DNA from: STD2-77 sp964503935
Lineage (GTDB): Bacteria > Patescibacteriota > Minisyncoccia > JAHIHE01 > JAGLIN01
DNA length: 21,115 bases
Assembly (NCBI GenBank): GCA_964503935.1
Contig: CAZDCJ010000016.1
Location: 1 to 21,115, forward strand
Reading direction: 5' to 3'
The translations under genes were made by a program, and so were the position numbers. Under the pieces are notes generated by a model. The model was not told the DNA's origin and did not search any database. It was given only the letters and a program-made list of their open reading frames with translations. Below are positions 1-5,726 of this stretch, in pieces. Each line of letters begins with the position of its first letter. The stretch's first letter is position 1.

Positions 1-613
1 CCTCTTCTTCTGCCGTATATTCCGCAGTATAGACCTGACCATCTTCACTGGTTCCGACCTCTGCTGCCTCGTACGACTTCTCTCCGTCTGCTGCCTGCCT
101 CTCGTATGATATGGCCTCTTCTTCCGCTATCGGTATCGTTGCGCTTCCTATGCCGACAATCTCTTGCGGATCATTCCCCGACTTCTTCCGCTTCTTGAGA
201 GCTGCTTTGTTTGCAAAAAAACCCTGTCTCTTCTGTATGTTCTTCTCTGCCGCACCCGCCATCTTCTTCCATTCCTCGACAGTCTTTGCATTCTTCTGCC
301 GCAGCCTTTCCAACAGTGCCACTATTCTTCCGTCCAGTTTCATTACCATCAATCTTATCTTGCGCAAGAATTTTTCCAGCCAAAGCCAGAATTCCGCCAT
401 TTTCTTGTGGTAATTCTCCTTGTTTATCCTCCGTGTCGCCCGCTCATATAGATACATGAATTTCTCTTTCTCCTCCTTCTCCTTCACGTTCTCTTCTGAA
501 AATATCTGCTCGCACGAGGCCTCTTTCACTTTCGAAAAATTCCTTCCTACAATGAAGAGGATTCCTGCGATGGAAAACACGATGGCCATCTGGGGCAGTA
601 GAGCAAAATCCAT
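1..613 (-). CDS. Membrane-anchored hypothetical protein, 3' end cut by window edge
   Basis: The frame is open from an ATG at 613 to base 2, giving 204 codons without a stop, so the C-terminus lies outside the window. Residues 4-23 form one hydrophobic helix (ALLPQMAIVFSIAGILFIVG), suggesting an N-terminal anchor. Residues 25-145 are highly charged and probably helical or coiled-coil, with a Lys/Arg-rich patch near 138-144 (ALKKRKK). From about 160 the chain becomes acidic and Glu/Ala/Tyr-rich, probably disordered. I do not recognise a family. It starts 19 bases after the ricT-like gene and is probably the last visible member of the rpsB operon. No clear SD precedes the ATG. The strong charge bias and the lack of stops over 613 bases support real coding, but the function is unknown. 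Confidence 0.7.
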   Translation of the reverse strand, partial: MDFALLPQMAIVFSIAGILFIVGRNFSKVKEASCEQIFSEENVKEKEEKEKFMYLYERATRRINKENYHKKMAEFWLWLEKFLRKIRLMVMKLDGRIVALLERLRQKNAKTVEEWKKMAGAAEKNIQKRQGFFANKAALKKRKKSGNDPQEIVGIGSATIPIAEEEAISYERQAADGEKSYEAAEVGTSEDGQVYTAEYTAEEE

Positions 614-632
614 AGTATTTCGTATTTATTTC

Positions 633-1427
633 TTAACCCTCTTCCTTGAAAGATATCTCACGGAGCGGGAGCCTTTTCTTGCTTTTGTCTTCGAATTCGA
701 CCGTCACTTGCCGCAGCATTATGTTCTTATCCACCATTATGCCTTTCTTATTCTCCCACTTCACTTCCTGGCGGTCTCGGGGAAAATCTTCCAGCTCTTT
801 CCGGTATTGGGCAGACTCGAAAGAGAGGCAGCAGCGCAGCCGATCACACAGGCCGGAAAGCCGATCGCTTCCGCGCTGTCCCATCTGCTGGGTCCTCGCA
901 TCCTCGATCGTGACGCTCTGCAACGCTCCCGAGAAGTTCATGCAGCACAGCCTCCTTCCGCACGCGCCAAAACCCCCTTTTCCTTTCGCCTCATCGCGCG
1001 ATCCGATCTGCTGCAGACGGATTGAGCGCTGGAACTGCTTGGAAAGGTCTTTTACGAGCTCGCGAAAATCCACCCTCTTTTCAGCGATGAAAGAGAATGT
1101 GACTTTTCCTCCGTCGAAACTGAAATGTGCATCCACGACTTTCATGGGAAGATTCCTTTTTTTGACCATATCTCGACAGACCTTCACTGCCTCGATTTCC
1201 TTCTCTCTGTTCCTCTCGCATGTCTCTAGATCCGAAGCATTAGCCTTGCGGATGATGTGGGAGATATCCTTGCTGTCCGTAGCCACCACGTCAATCTTCG
1301 TGACAAGAGCATTGTCCATTCCCGAATCGAAATTGATTATCACCATATCCCCGGTCTCTATGTCCCATCCGTTGGCATTGAAGATACATGCGTCATCCCA
1401 GCTGAAGATTTTCGCGTTGATATTCAT
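633..1427 (-). CDS. ricT: PSP1-domain protein, RicT/YaaT-like
   Basis: This 264-residue protein matches the PSP1 C-terminal family (Bacillus YaaT/RicT) in length and pattern. The diagnostic stretch is FSFIAEKRVDFRELVKDL (112-129), then GSRDEAKGKGGFGACGRRLCC (142-162), then SGLCDRLRCCLSFE (191-204). The visible cysteines are C156, C161, C162, C194, C199 and C200. In the Bacillus Ric complex (RicA, RicF, RicT) such cysteines are associated with iron-sulfur clusters, and the complex promotes RNase Y-dependent mRNA maturation. Neither RicA nor RicF is seen here. The usual CGRLMCC motif carries Asp in place of Gly. The start is supported by AAGGG seven bases before the ATG. It lies 26 bases after tsf and is presumably co-transcribed with rpsB and tsf. 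Family assignment is strong; the cellular role here is inferred. Confidence 0.88.
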   Translation of the reverse strand: MNINAKIFSWDDACIFNANGWDIETGDMVIINFDSGMDNALVTKIDVVATDSKDISHIIRKANASDLETCERNREKEIEAVKVCRDMVKKRNLPMKVVDAHFSFDGGKVTFSFIAEKRVDFRELVKDLSKQFQRSIRLQQIGSRDEAKGKGGFGACGRRLCCMNFSGALQSVTIEDARTQQMGQRGSDRLSGLCDRLRCCLSFESAQYRKELEDFPRDRQEVKWENKKGIMVDKNIMLRQVTVEFEDKSKKRLPLREISFKEEG

Positions 1428-1453
1428 ATGGATTCCCTTAAGATGTTCGCGGA

Positions 1454-2041
1454 TTATTGGATATCAAGCTTCACGAACTTCTTAATCTTAACATTTTCTC
1501 CGAATTTCGCGATCTTTGCCGTCAAAAGCTCTCCGACCGTCATGTCGGGATCCTTTACGAACGGCTGTGTAAGGAGACAGGCTTCTTCGAAATATTTCTT
1601 TACTTTACCCTCGATCATCTTCTCGATGATATCCGCCGGTTTCTTCTCATCCTTTACGCTCTCGGCAATCTCGCTGCGCTTGGCCTCTACGACCGCTGGA
1701 TCGACATCTTCTATGCTTACGTACGCGGGATTCATCGCCAGGACATGGAGCGCGATATCATGGGCAAACTCCTTGAATTCTTCGCCCCTAGCGACAAAAT
1801 CCGTCTCGCAGTTTATCGCTACCAGCACGCCAGTCTTGCCGTCCGTGTGGATATAGGAGCCGACGACGCCTTCCGCAGTCTCGCGGCCGCACTTCTTGTC
1901 GGCGATCTTCGAGCCGCTTTTCTGCATAATCTTCATAGCCTCGTCAAAATTTCCCTGCGCTTCTTCCAGCGCTTTCTTGCACTGCATCATGCTAGCCTCC
2001 GTCATATCGCGGAGCTTCTTAACGTCTTGGGCTGAAATCAT
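1454..2041 (-). CDS. tsf: Translation elongation factor EF-Ts
   Basis: This 195-residue EF-Ts catalyses GDP release from EF-Tu. The N-terminal UBA-like helix bundle is clear (VKKLRDMTEASMMQCKKALE, residues 7-26). The EF-Tu contact motif TDFVAR is at 80-85 and is followed by GEEF. The protein is short compared with the roughly 280-residue E. coli form and lacks the long second half, as in compact EF-Ts proteins of the Thermus type. Residue 51 is Cys (KKCGRETAEG) where Ala is usual. It follows rpsB by 29 bases, the classic rpsB-tsf order. The ATG at 2041 has only a weak A-rich upstream region and no good SD, so translation may depend on coupling to rpsB. The identification is secure. Confidence 0.97.
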   Translation of the reverse strand: MISAQDVKKLRDMTEASMMQCKKALEEAQGNFDEAMKIMQKSGSKIADKKCGRETAEGVVGSYIHTDGKTGVLVAINCETDFVARGEEFKEFAHDIALHVLAMNPAYVSIEDVDPAVVEAKRSEIAESVKDEKKPADIIEKMIEGKVKKYFEEACLLTQPFVKDPDMTVGELLTAKIAKFGENVKIKKFVKLDIQ

Positions 2042-2070
2042 ACATATGAAATTATTCTTTTTAAGGATAC

Positions 2071-2772
2071 CTAGGCCTTCTTCTTTCCTCCGCAGACCGC
2101 TTCCGCGATGACATTGGTCACCAGCTCGATCGAACGGATGGCGTCATCGTTGGCAGGAACCGGATATGCGATCCGGGAAGGATCGGTATTTGTATCAGTT
2201 ATGGCGATTATCGGCACATGCTTGGCAATCGACTCGAGCACCGCAGTCTCTTCTTCGATGACATCGACGATGAATACGGCTTCCGGAATCTTGTTGATCT
2301 TCATGATGCCGCCGAACTTCACTTCCAGCCGCTTCATCTCGCGCTCTATCTCGCGCACTTCTTTCTTGGTGTATTTCTGCGCCAGTTCGCCGCTCTCCTT
2401 CTGTGCGAGGAGAGACTCGAGACGCTTCTTACCGATCAGGATCTTGTCGAAATTGGTAAAAGTACCGCCCAGCCATCTTTCCGAGACGTACGGCATGTCG
2501 CATTTCTTTGCCGCGGTTTCGACGATCTTACTTGCCTGCCGTTTCGTGCCGACAAAAAGGATCGTACCGCCGTTCTCGCTCACCTTCTTGGCAAAATCCG
2601 CCGCTTCGGCCAGTTTGCTCTTGGTCTTGCCGAGATCGATTATACTGATGCCATTGCGCACACCAAAAACATAATCATCCATCTTCGGATGCTTCTTGGA
2701 CTTCTTGTGACCAAAGTGGACGCCTGCTTTCAGCATGTCCATCATATTGATCTTGCTTTTTTCTTCTTCCAT
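2071..2772 (-). CDS. rpsB: 30S ribosomal protein S2
   Basis: This is S2, a late-assembling 30S subunit protein. Family hallmarks are AGVHFGH near the start, RWLGGTFTNF in the middle, DTNTDP, and the VPANDDAIRSI block near the C-terminus. I place the start at 2772 (MEEEKSKINMMDML), giving 233 residues. It has AGAAAGG about eight bases upstream, and its N-terminus matches the usual S2 length. An in-frame ATG at 2805 would add eleven residues not typical of the family. It is the first gene of an operon with tsf and the ricT-like gene, served by the promoter at 2937-2964 and a leader of about 160 bases. S2 can control its own operon in some bacteria; here only a leader hairpin is visible. Confidence 0.97.
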   Translation of the reverse strand: MEEEKSKINMMDMLKAGVHFGHKKSKKHPKMDDYVFGVRNGISIIDLGKTKSKLAEAADFAKKVSENGGTILFVGTKRQASKIVETAAKKCDMPYVSERWLGGTFTNFDKILIGKKRLESLLAQKESGELAQKYTKKEVREIEREMKRLEVKFGGIMKINKIPEAVFIVDVIEEETAVLESIAKHVPIIAITDTNTDPSRIAYPVPANDDAIRSIELVTNVIAEAVCGGKKKA

Positions 2773-2874
2773 CTTAAAAACCTTTCTAATGTGCCCGCTC
2801 ACCACCGGTTTTTATCCCTTCATTGCAAGCAAAAAAGGAACAAGGATATAAGCCTTTCCTGTGACCGCAGACTC

Positions 2875-2890
2875 TTTGCCCGAAGGCAAA
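2875..2890 (-). promoter_or_regulatory. UUCG-capped hairpin in the rpsB leader
   Basis: On the minus strand the sequence reads TTTGCC-TTCG-GGCAAA. This is a six-base-pair stem with an intact C(UUCG)G tetraloop, a very stable RNA fold. It lies about 40 bases into the predicted rpsB transcript. No U-tract follows, so it is not a terminator. It could be part of an S2-binding autoregulatory leader or a stability element; that role is inferred. Confidence 0.45.
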
Positions 2891-2936
2891 ATTAACTGTT
2901 TAATGGAAAATTCCCGAAGGACCTTTCTTGAGAAGC

Positions 2937-2964
2937 AGTATAACACGGCTATCGGGAAATGCAA
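2937..2964 (-). promoter_or_regulatory. Sigma70-type promoter for the rpsB operon
   Basis: The minus strand reads TTGCAT, 16 bases, then TATACT. This predicts a start near 2930 and a leader of about 158 bases before the rpsB ATG at 2772. An 11-base direct repeat (TTCTTGAGAAG) lies at 2925-2935, over the predicted start, and again at 3048-3058, upstream of the -35 box. Confidence 0.6.
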
Positions 2965-3089
2965 GGGTTTTGGGAGAAATACGGGTTTTTCACGGCATTC
3001 CGAGCATCGGCATCTCCATTCCCTGCCATTCCGCCAGTCCTTGACAGTTCTTGAGAAGTTCAGCATGATTGATACGGATTAGGAAATAG

Positions 3090-3400
3090 CGATGTCAAAC
3101 GCATGGAGACGACTGTCTCAAGCTTCGGTATCGTTATTCCGGGAATCAAAGACAACGTCACTCTCGCCACACGCGATGCTCACACGGATTTTATAGTCAA
3201 GCTCATGCACTTTCCCATAAGTTTTAAACTTGAAAATTCTTACAGTCGTGCCGGCTAAACCTAGCACTTCTTTTCTTATTTTTCTGCACAAAACGAGACG
3301 TCTCCGCTCCCCGAGCGGCTCTATTGACAAACCCTCTCGGCTATCTTAGGACCCCAGTAATTTCTTTGATAAGAGATAAGAAGTCGAAGGGTGAAAAGAT
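3090..3400. other. Intergenic stretch without a convincing gene
   Basis: There is no recognisable coding signal on either strand. A perfect six-base-pair hairpin lies at 3304-3318 (CCGCTC-CCC-GAGCGG). A TTGACA at 3324-3329, followed 17 bases later by a poor TAGGAC, is a weak candidate promoter for the small gene at 3401. A 70-codon minus-strand frame at 3118-3330 has only a TTG start with a badly spaced purine tract. Confidence 0.4.
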
Positions 3401-3613
3401 ATGCAAAGCTTCAACCCCGCGATCCTTGAACATCTATTCGGAAGGACTCCCTATATTTCCTTGTCTATCCCGGAAGAGATTCCCGGACTTACCAGGGGGA
3501 TATCGGGCAAAGAACACGACAAAGCCAGTTTTTGCTATATAGAGGGCGAACCTGGCAGAGTTACCGTAAAAGGAGAAATTCCTATCTGGTGGGATTTTAT
3601 TCTCAAAGAATGA
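3401..3613 (+). CDS. Small hypothetical protein, possibly the 5' part of a broken gene
   Basis: The frame encodes 70 residues from an ATG with GAAGGG nine bases upstream, a plausible SD. The sequence (MQSFNPAILEHLFGRTPYI, later GEIPIWWDFILKE) resembles a small soluble alpha/beta protein but I cannot assign it to a family. It stops at a TGA at 3611-3613. The same frame then continues open for another 88 codons to 3877, so this may be the N-terminal part of a 158-codon gene interrupted by one stop. Alternatively it is a stand-alone small protein followed by a separate gene. The promoter evidence is weak. Real coding is likely but not certain. Confidence 0.45.
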   Translation: MQSFNPAILEHLFGRTPYISLSIPEEIPGLTRGISGKEHDKASFCYIEGEPGRVTVKGEIPIWWDFILKE

Positions 3614-3616
3614 ATA

Positions 3617-3877
3617 TTGATCGCCAGTCCCCGCACCAACAGATCCAAATATAATAGCGACCCTGCCAATAAGACGGAGCAGCTGATGCTGGATTTCCTA
3701 AAAGATACCGCGGATGTAGAAGCTATCCGATTCGATTTCCCGGAAGAAGTCGTAAAAATCCAGATGCCGTTCTTCAAAGCAGGAGAAAGGAATACTTCTT
3801 CATTCTGTCTTCTCAGCGAGACAAAAGGAATAATCGAGGAATTCGGGAAGGAAAACGCGCATATCATAAAAAACTAA
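3617..3877 (+). CDS. Small hypothetical protein, in frame with the preceding gene
   Basis: It encodes up to 86 residues if it begins at the TTG at 3617. A better start is the ATG at 3686, which has GGAG six bases upstream and gives 63 residues (MLDFLKDTADVEAIRFDF and onward). The sequence has a believable amphipathic pattern (FDFPEEVVKIQMPFFKAGE, then LLSETKGIIEEFGKENA) but no family that I recognise. It shares a reading frame with 3401-3613, with only the TGA at 3611 between them. It could therefore be the C-terminal half of one disrupted gene, or a second cistron. No terminator is evident after it. Confidence 0.4.
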   Translation: MIASPRTNRSKYNSDPANKTEQLMLDFLKDTADVEAIRFDFPEEVVKIQMPFFKAGERNTSSFCLLSETKGIIEEFGKENAHIIKN

Positions 3878-3955
3878 GGGGGCATGGACCTGTCGATGTC
3901 GCACTTCAATGAGCGCTTCTTTTCTATTCTGCCGGCCCGACCCTTTCATCTTGAT

Positions 3956-3983
3956 TTGACAACTTATTTTCATATGCTAGATT
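3956..3983 (+). promoter_or_regulatory. Strong extended -10 promoter
   Basis: The sequence is a perfect TTGACA, 16 bases, then TAGATT preceded by TGC (extended -10). The predicted start is near 3990. The transcript would begin at the left arm of the hairpin that ends in a U-tract at 4064-4069, so this promoter may drive a short RNA rather than rpmE directly. Confidence 0.55.
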
Positions 3984-3987
3984 TGAA

Positions 3988-4070
3988 GCAGGCAAGGCTG
4001 CAAAAAAAGTTATTCACCCCACAAGTATAAAATCTCCCAATTTTCAGAAAGCACCCTTGCCGCTTTTTTA
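3988..4070 (+). ncRNA. Candidate small RNA or rpmE attenuator
   Basis: GGCAAGG at 3991-3997 pairs perfectly with CCTTGCC at 4055-4061. Outer bases G3988 and C3989 pair with C4063 and G4062 around a bulged A. The right arm is followed directly by TTTTTTA, as in an intrinsic terminator. The left arm sits at the predicted start of the promoter at 3956-3983, so the product would be an RNA of about 80 nt whose ends pair. The internal loop is A-rich with a CACCCCAC segment. It ends about 110 bases before rpmE. It could be an independent small RNA or an L31-type leader with a built-in terminator; L31 leaders are known in other phyla. I cannot assign it to a known family. Confidence 0.4.
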
Positions 4071-4097
4071 TTTCGGAAGATTTTCGGATACGGCCCC

Positions 4098-4126
4098 TTG
4101 CAAAATCCGTAAATCTCTGTTAGAAT
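4098..4126 (+). promoter_or_regulatory. Promoter for rpmE-prfA
   Basis: The sequence is TTGCAA, 17 bases, then TAGAAT preceded by TGT (extended -10). The predicted start near 4133 gives a leader of about 46 bases to the rpmE ATG at 4179. It resembles the uvrA promoter (TTGTAA, 17 bases, TAGAAT). Confidence 0.6.
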
Positions 4127-4178
4127 GCATTTGTTAGCGGATTTTTATTACGATATTATCAATTTTAGCGAAATAGCA

Positions 4179-4454
4179 ATGAAAAAAGATATCCACCCGG
4201 ATTACAAAGAATGTACCGTAAAATGCATCTGTGGGAACACTTTCGTGACCAAATCTACCCTCAAGGAGATCAATATCGAAGTCTGCGGCGCCTGCCACCC
4301 TGTCTACACCGGCAAGCAGAAAGTCGTCGATTCTACCGGACGCGTAGAACGCTTCAAGAAGCAGCTGGAGAAGAAGCAGGGGGATCTCATATCCAAGAAG
4401 GCGAAGCTGGAAAAGAAAGCCCAGGCCAAGAAAGAGAAGAATTCCGAAAAGTAG
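4179..4454 (+). CDS. rpmE: 50S ribosomal protein L31, zinc-binding type
   Basis: This 91-residue L31 begins MKKDIHPDYKECTVKC, the typical N-terminus. C16, C18, C36 and C39 make up the CxC plus CxxC zinc-binding set of the C+ form, and CGACHPVYTGKQK follows as in the family. I chose the ATG at 4179 because 18 extra upstream codons are not conserved in character and the promoter -10 box overlaps the alternative ATG at 4125. The last 25 or so residues are a Lys/Glu-rich tail (KKQGDLISKKAKLEKKAQAK), making it longer than the usual 66-70 residues. The ATG lacks a clear SD. prfA lies just downstream, a common neighbour of rpmE. Confidence 0.96.
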   Translation: MKKDIHPDYKECTVKCICGNTFVTKSTLKEINIEVCGACHPVYTGKQKVVDSTGRVERFKKQLEKKQGDLISKKAKLEKKAQAKKEKNSEK

Positions 4455-4475
4455 TGCAGTTTTTACATATGCCAG

Positions 4476-4500
4476 AAACCCCATTTCAGGATGGGGTTTT
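4476..4500 (+). terminator. Hairpin between rpmE and prfA
   Basis: AAACCCCAT (4476-4484) pairs with ATGGGGTTT (4491-4499) around a six-base loop. Only TTTT follows before GTG, so termination is probably partial. Readthrough could supply prfA, which has no obvious promoter of its own. Confidence 0.6.
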
Positions 4501-4519
4501 GTGTACTTAAATCAAAGAC

Positions 4520-5584
4520 ATGAAAGAAAAATTGGAACATATCAAGAAAGAATTCGATGCTGTCACGGCCGAACTCAGCTCCCCTACCGTAGCTTCCGAC
4601 GTCGAGCGCTATAAGAAGCTCAGCAAGCAGGAGAGCAAATTGCGGCAAGTCGTGGAGAGATATGACGCGCTTCTGCGCGCCGAAAAGAGCATAACGGAAA
4701 ACGAGGGAATCATTTCTTTGGGCGAAGACGAAGAGCTTGTCTCCATGGCCCGGGACGAGAATGAGAAGCTCGCAGAGGAGAAAGAGCGGCTAGAGAAAAT
4801 ACTCGAGGCCATGCTCATCCCTCGCGACCCTCGCGATGAGAAAGATGTCATCGTAGAGATCCGCGCCGGCGCCGGCGGAGACGAGGCAGGTCTTTTCGCC
4901 GCAGACCTTTTCCGTATGTACGGAACATACGCCGAGAAACGCAACTGGAAGACGGTCATTCTCAGCTCCAGCGTCAATGATGTAGGCGGTTTCAAGGAAG
5001 TCATATTCGAAATGAACGGTCAGGACGTATTTGGCCGGATGAAGTATGAGAGCGGCGTACATCGCGTCCAACGCGTACCCGAGACGGAAAAGCAGGGGCG
5101 GGTCCAGACCTCGACGGCGACCGTAGCGGTCCTTCCCGAGGCGGAAGAAGCAGACATTGCGATTCGCAGCGAGGATATCAAGATCGACGTCTTCCGTTCA
5201 AGCGGTCCGGGCGGGCAAAGCGTCAATACTACTGATTCCGCGGTGCGCCTGACCCATATCCCTACCGGCCTGGTAATCTCATGCCAAGATGAGAAATCCC
5301 AGCTCAAGAACAAGGCCAAAGCGATACAGATCCTCCGGTCGCGCCTGATGCAATTGGAAGAGGAAAAACGCGAGAAGGAAGCTACTGACGCGCGCAAGAG
5401 CCAGATCGGCACAGGTGATCGGAGCGAGAAGATACGCACCTATAATTTTCCCCAAGATCGCATCACCGACCATCGCATCAAAGAAAGCTGGCACGAGATC
5501 GAGAGTATCATGGGAGGCAATCTCGATGACGTGATCGAAGCGCTCATATCGGCTGACATCGCCAAGAAGAAGGAGAATCAGTGA
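4520..5584 (+). CDS. prfA: Peptide chain release factor 1
   Basis: RF1 reads UAA and UAG and triggers peptidyl-tRNA hydrolysis in the ribosome. The 354-residue length is normal. The codon-recognition tripeptide is PET at 187-189 (HRVQRVPETEKQGR), at the RF1 PxT position. The catalytic GGQ is at 231-233 within SSGPGGQSVNTTDSAVRL. The GAGGDEAG block is at 117-124, and the N-terminal coiled coil occupies about residues 1-100. The gene ends in TGA, so UGA works as a stop here and RF2 is expected elsewhere. prmC, which often follows prfA and methylates the GGQ glutamine, is absent from this locus. The ATG has no good SD (AAATCAAAGAC precedes it). It lies 65 bases after rpmE. Confidence 0.97.
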   Translation: MKEKLEHIKKEFDAVTAELSSPTVASDVERYKKLSKQESKLRQVVERYDALLRAEKSITENEGIISLGEDEELVSMARDENEKLAEEKERLEKILEAMLIPRDPRDEKDVIVEIRAGAGGDEAGLFAADLFRMYGTYAEKRNWKTVILSSSVNDVGGFKEVIFEMNGQDVFGRMKYESGVHRVQRVPETEKQGRVQTSTATVAVLPEAEEADIAIRSEDIKIDVFRSSGPGGQSVNTTDSAVRLTHIPTGLVISCQDEKSQLKNKAKAIQILRSRLMQLEEEKREKEATDARKSQIGTGDRSEKIRTYNFPQDRITDHRIKESWHEIESIMGGNLDDVIEALISADIAKKKENQ

Positions 5585-5592
5585 TCCATATC

Positions 5593-5623
5593 AAGGCAGA
5601 CCTTCAAGCCTGTCTTTTCTTTT
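5593..5623 (+). terminator. Terminator after prfA
   Basis: AAGGCAGAC (5593-5601) pairs with GCCTGTCTT (5608-5616) with one G-U pair and one mismatch around a six-base loop. A U-rich TTCTTTT follows. It begins nine bases after the prfA stop. Confidence 0.65.
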
Positions 5624-5657
5624 ACTCCGATTACCTATTTTTCAAACTCCGATTCTG

Positions 5658-5686
5658 TTGCTTTAAACATCCATAAAGTTTATAAT
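5658..5686 (+). promoter_or_regulatory. Promoter for the cysteine desulfurase operon
   Basis: The sequence is TTGCTT, 17 bases, then a perfect TATAAT. The predicted start near 5693 falls almost on an AGGAGG (5696-5701) that is 25 bases before the ATG, too far for normal SD use. A TAA at 5718 rules out an in-frame start closer to it. Confidence 0.65.
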
Positions 5687-5726
5687 AATAACATCAGGAG
5701 GATATCTTATAAGCTCTTAATTCCAT

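Noticed and set aside
2812..3066. An 84-codon minus-strand frame upstream of rpsB
   Set aside because: It covers the predicted rpsB promoter and leader hairpin, and its sequence has no protein-like pattern.
3041..3070. A plus-strand promoter starting at TTGACA (3041)
   Set aside because: The only -10 options at 17-18 bases are poor (CATGAT, ATGATT) and no gene begins downstream on that strand for over 300 bases.
3118..3330. A 70-codon minus-strand frame (TTG start) between rpsB and the small genes
   Set aside because: The only start is TTG with a purine tract one base away, an upstream in-frame stop prevents extension, and no family or compositional signal is visible.
3611..3613. TGA read as glycine, tryptophan or selenocysteine
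   Set aside because: TGA is a genuine stop in prfA and in the kinase gene, each followed by a terminator, and no selenocysteine-type hairpin follows this TGA.
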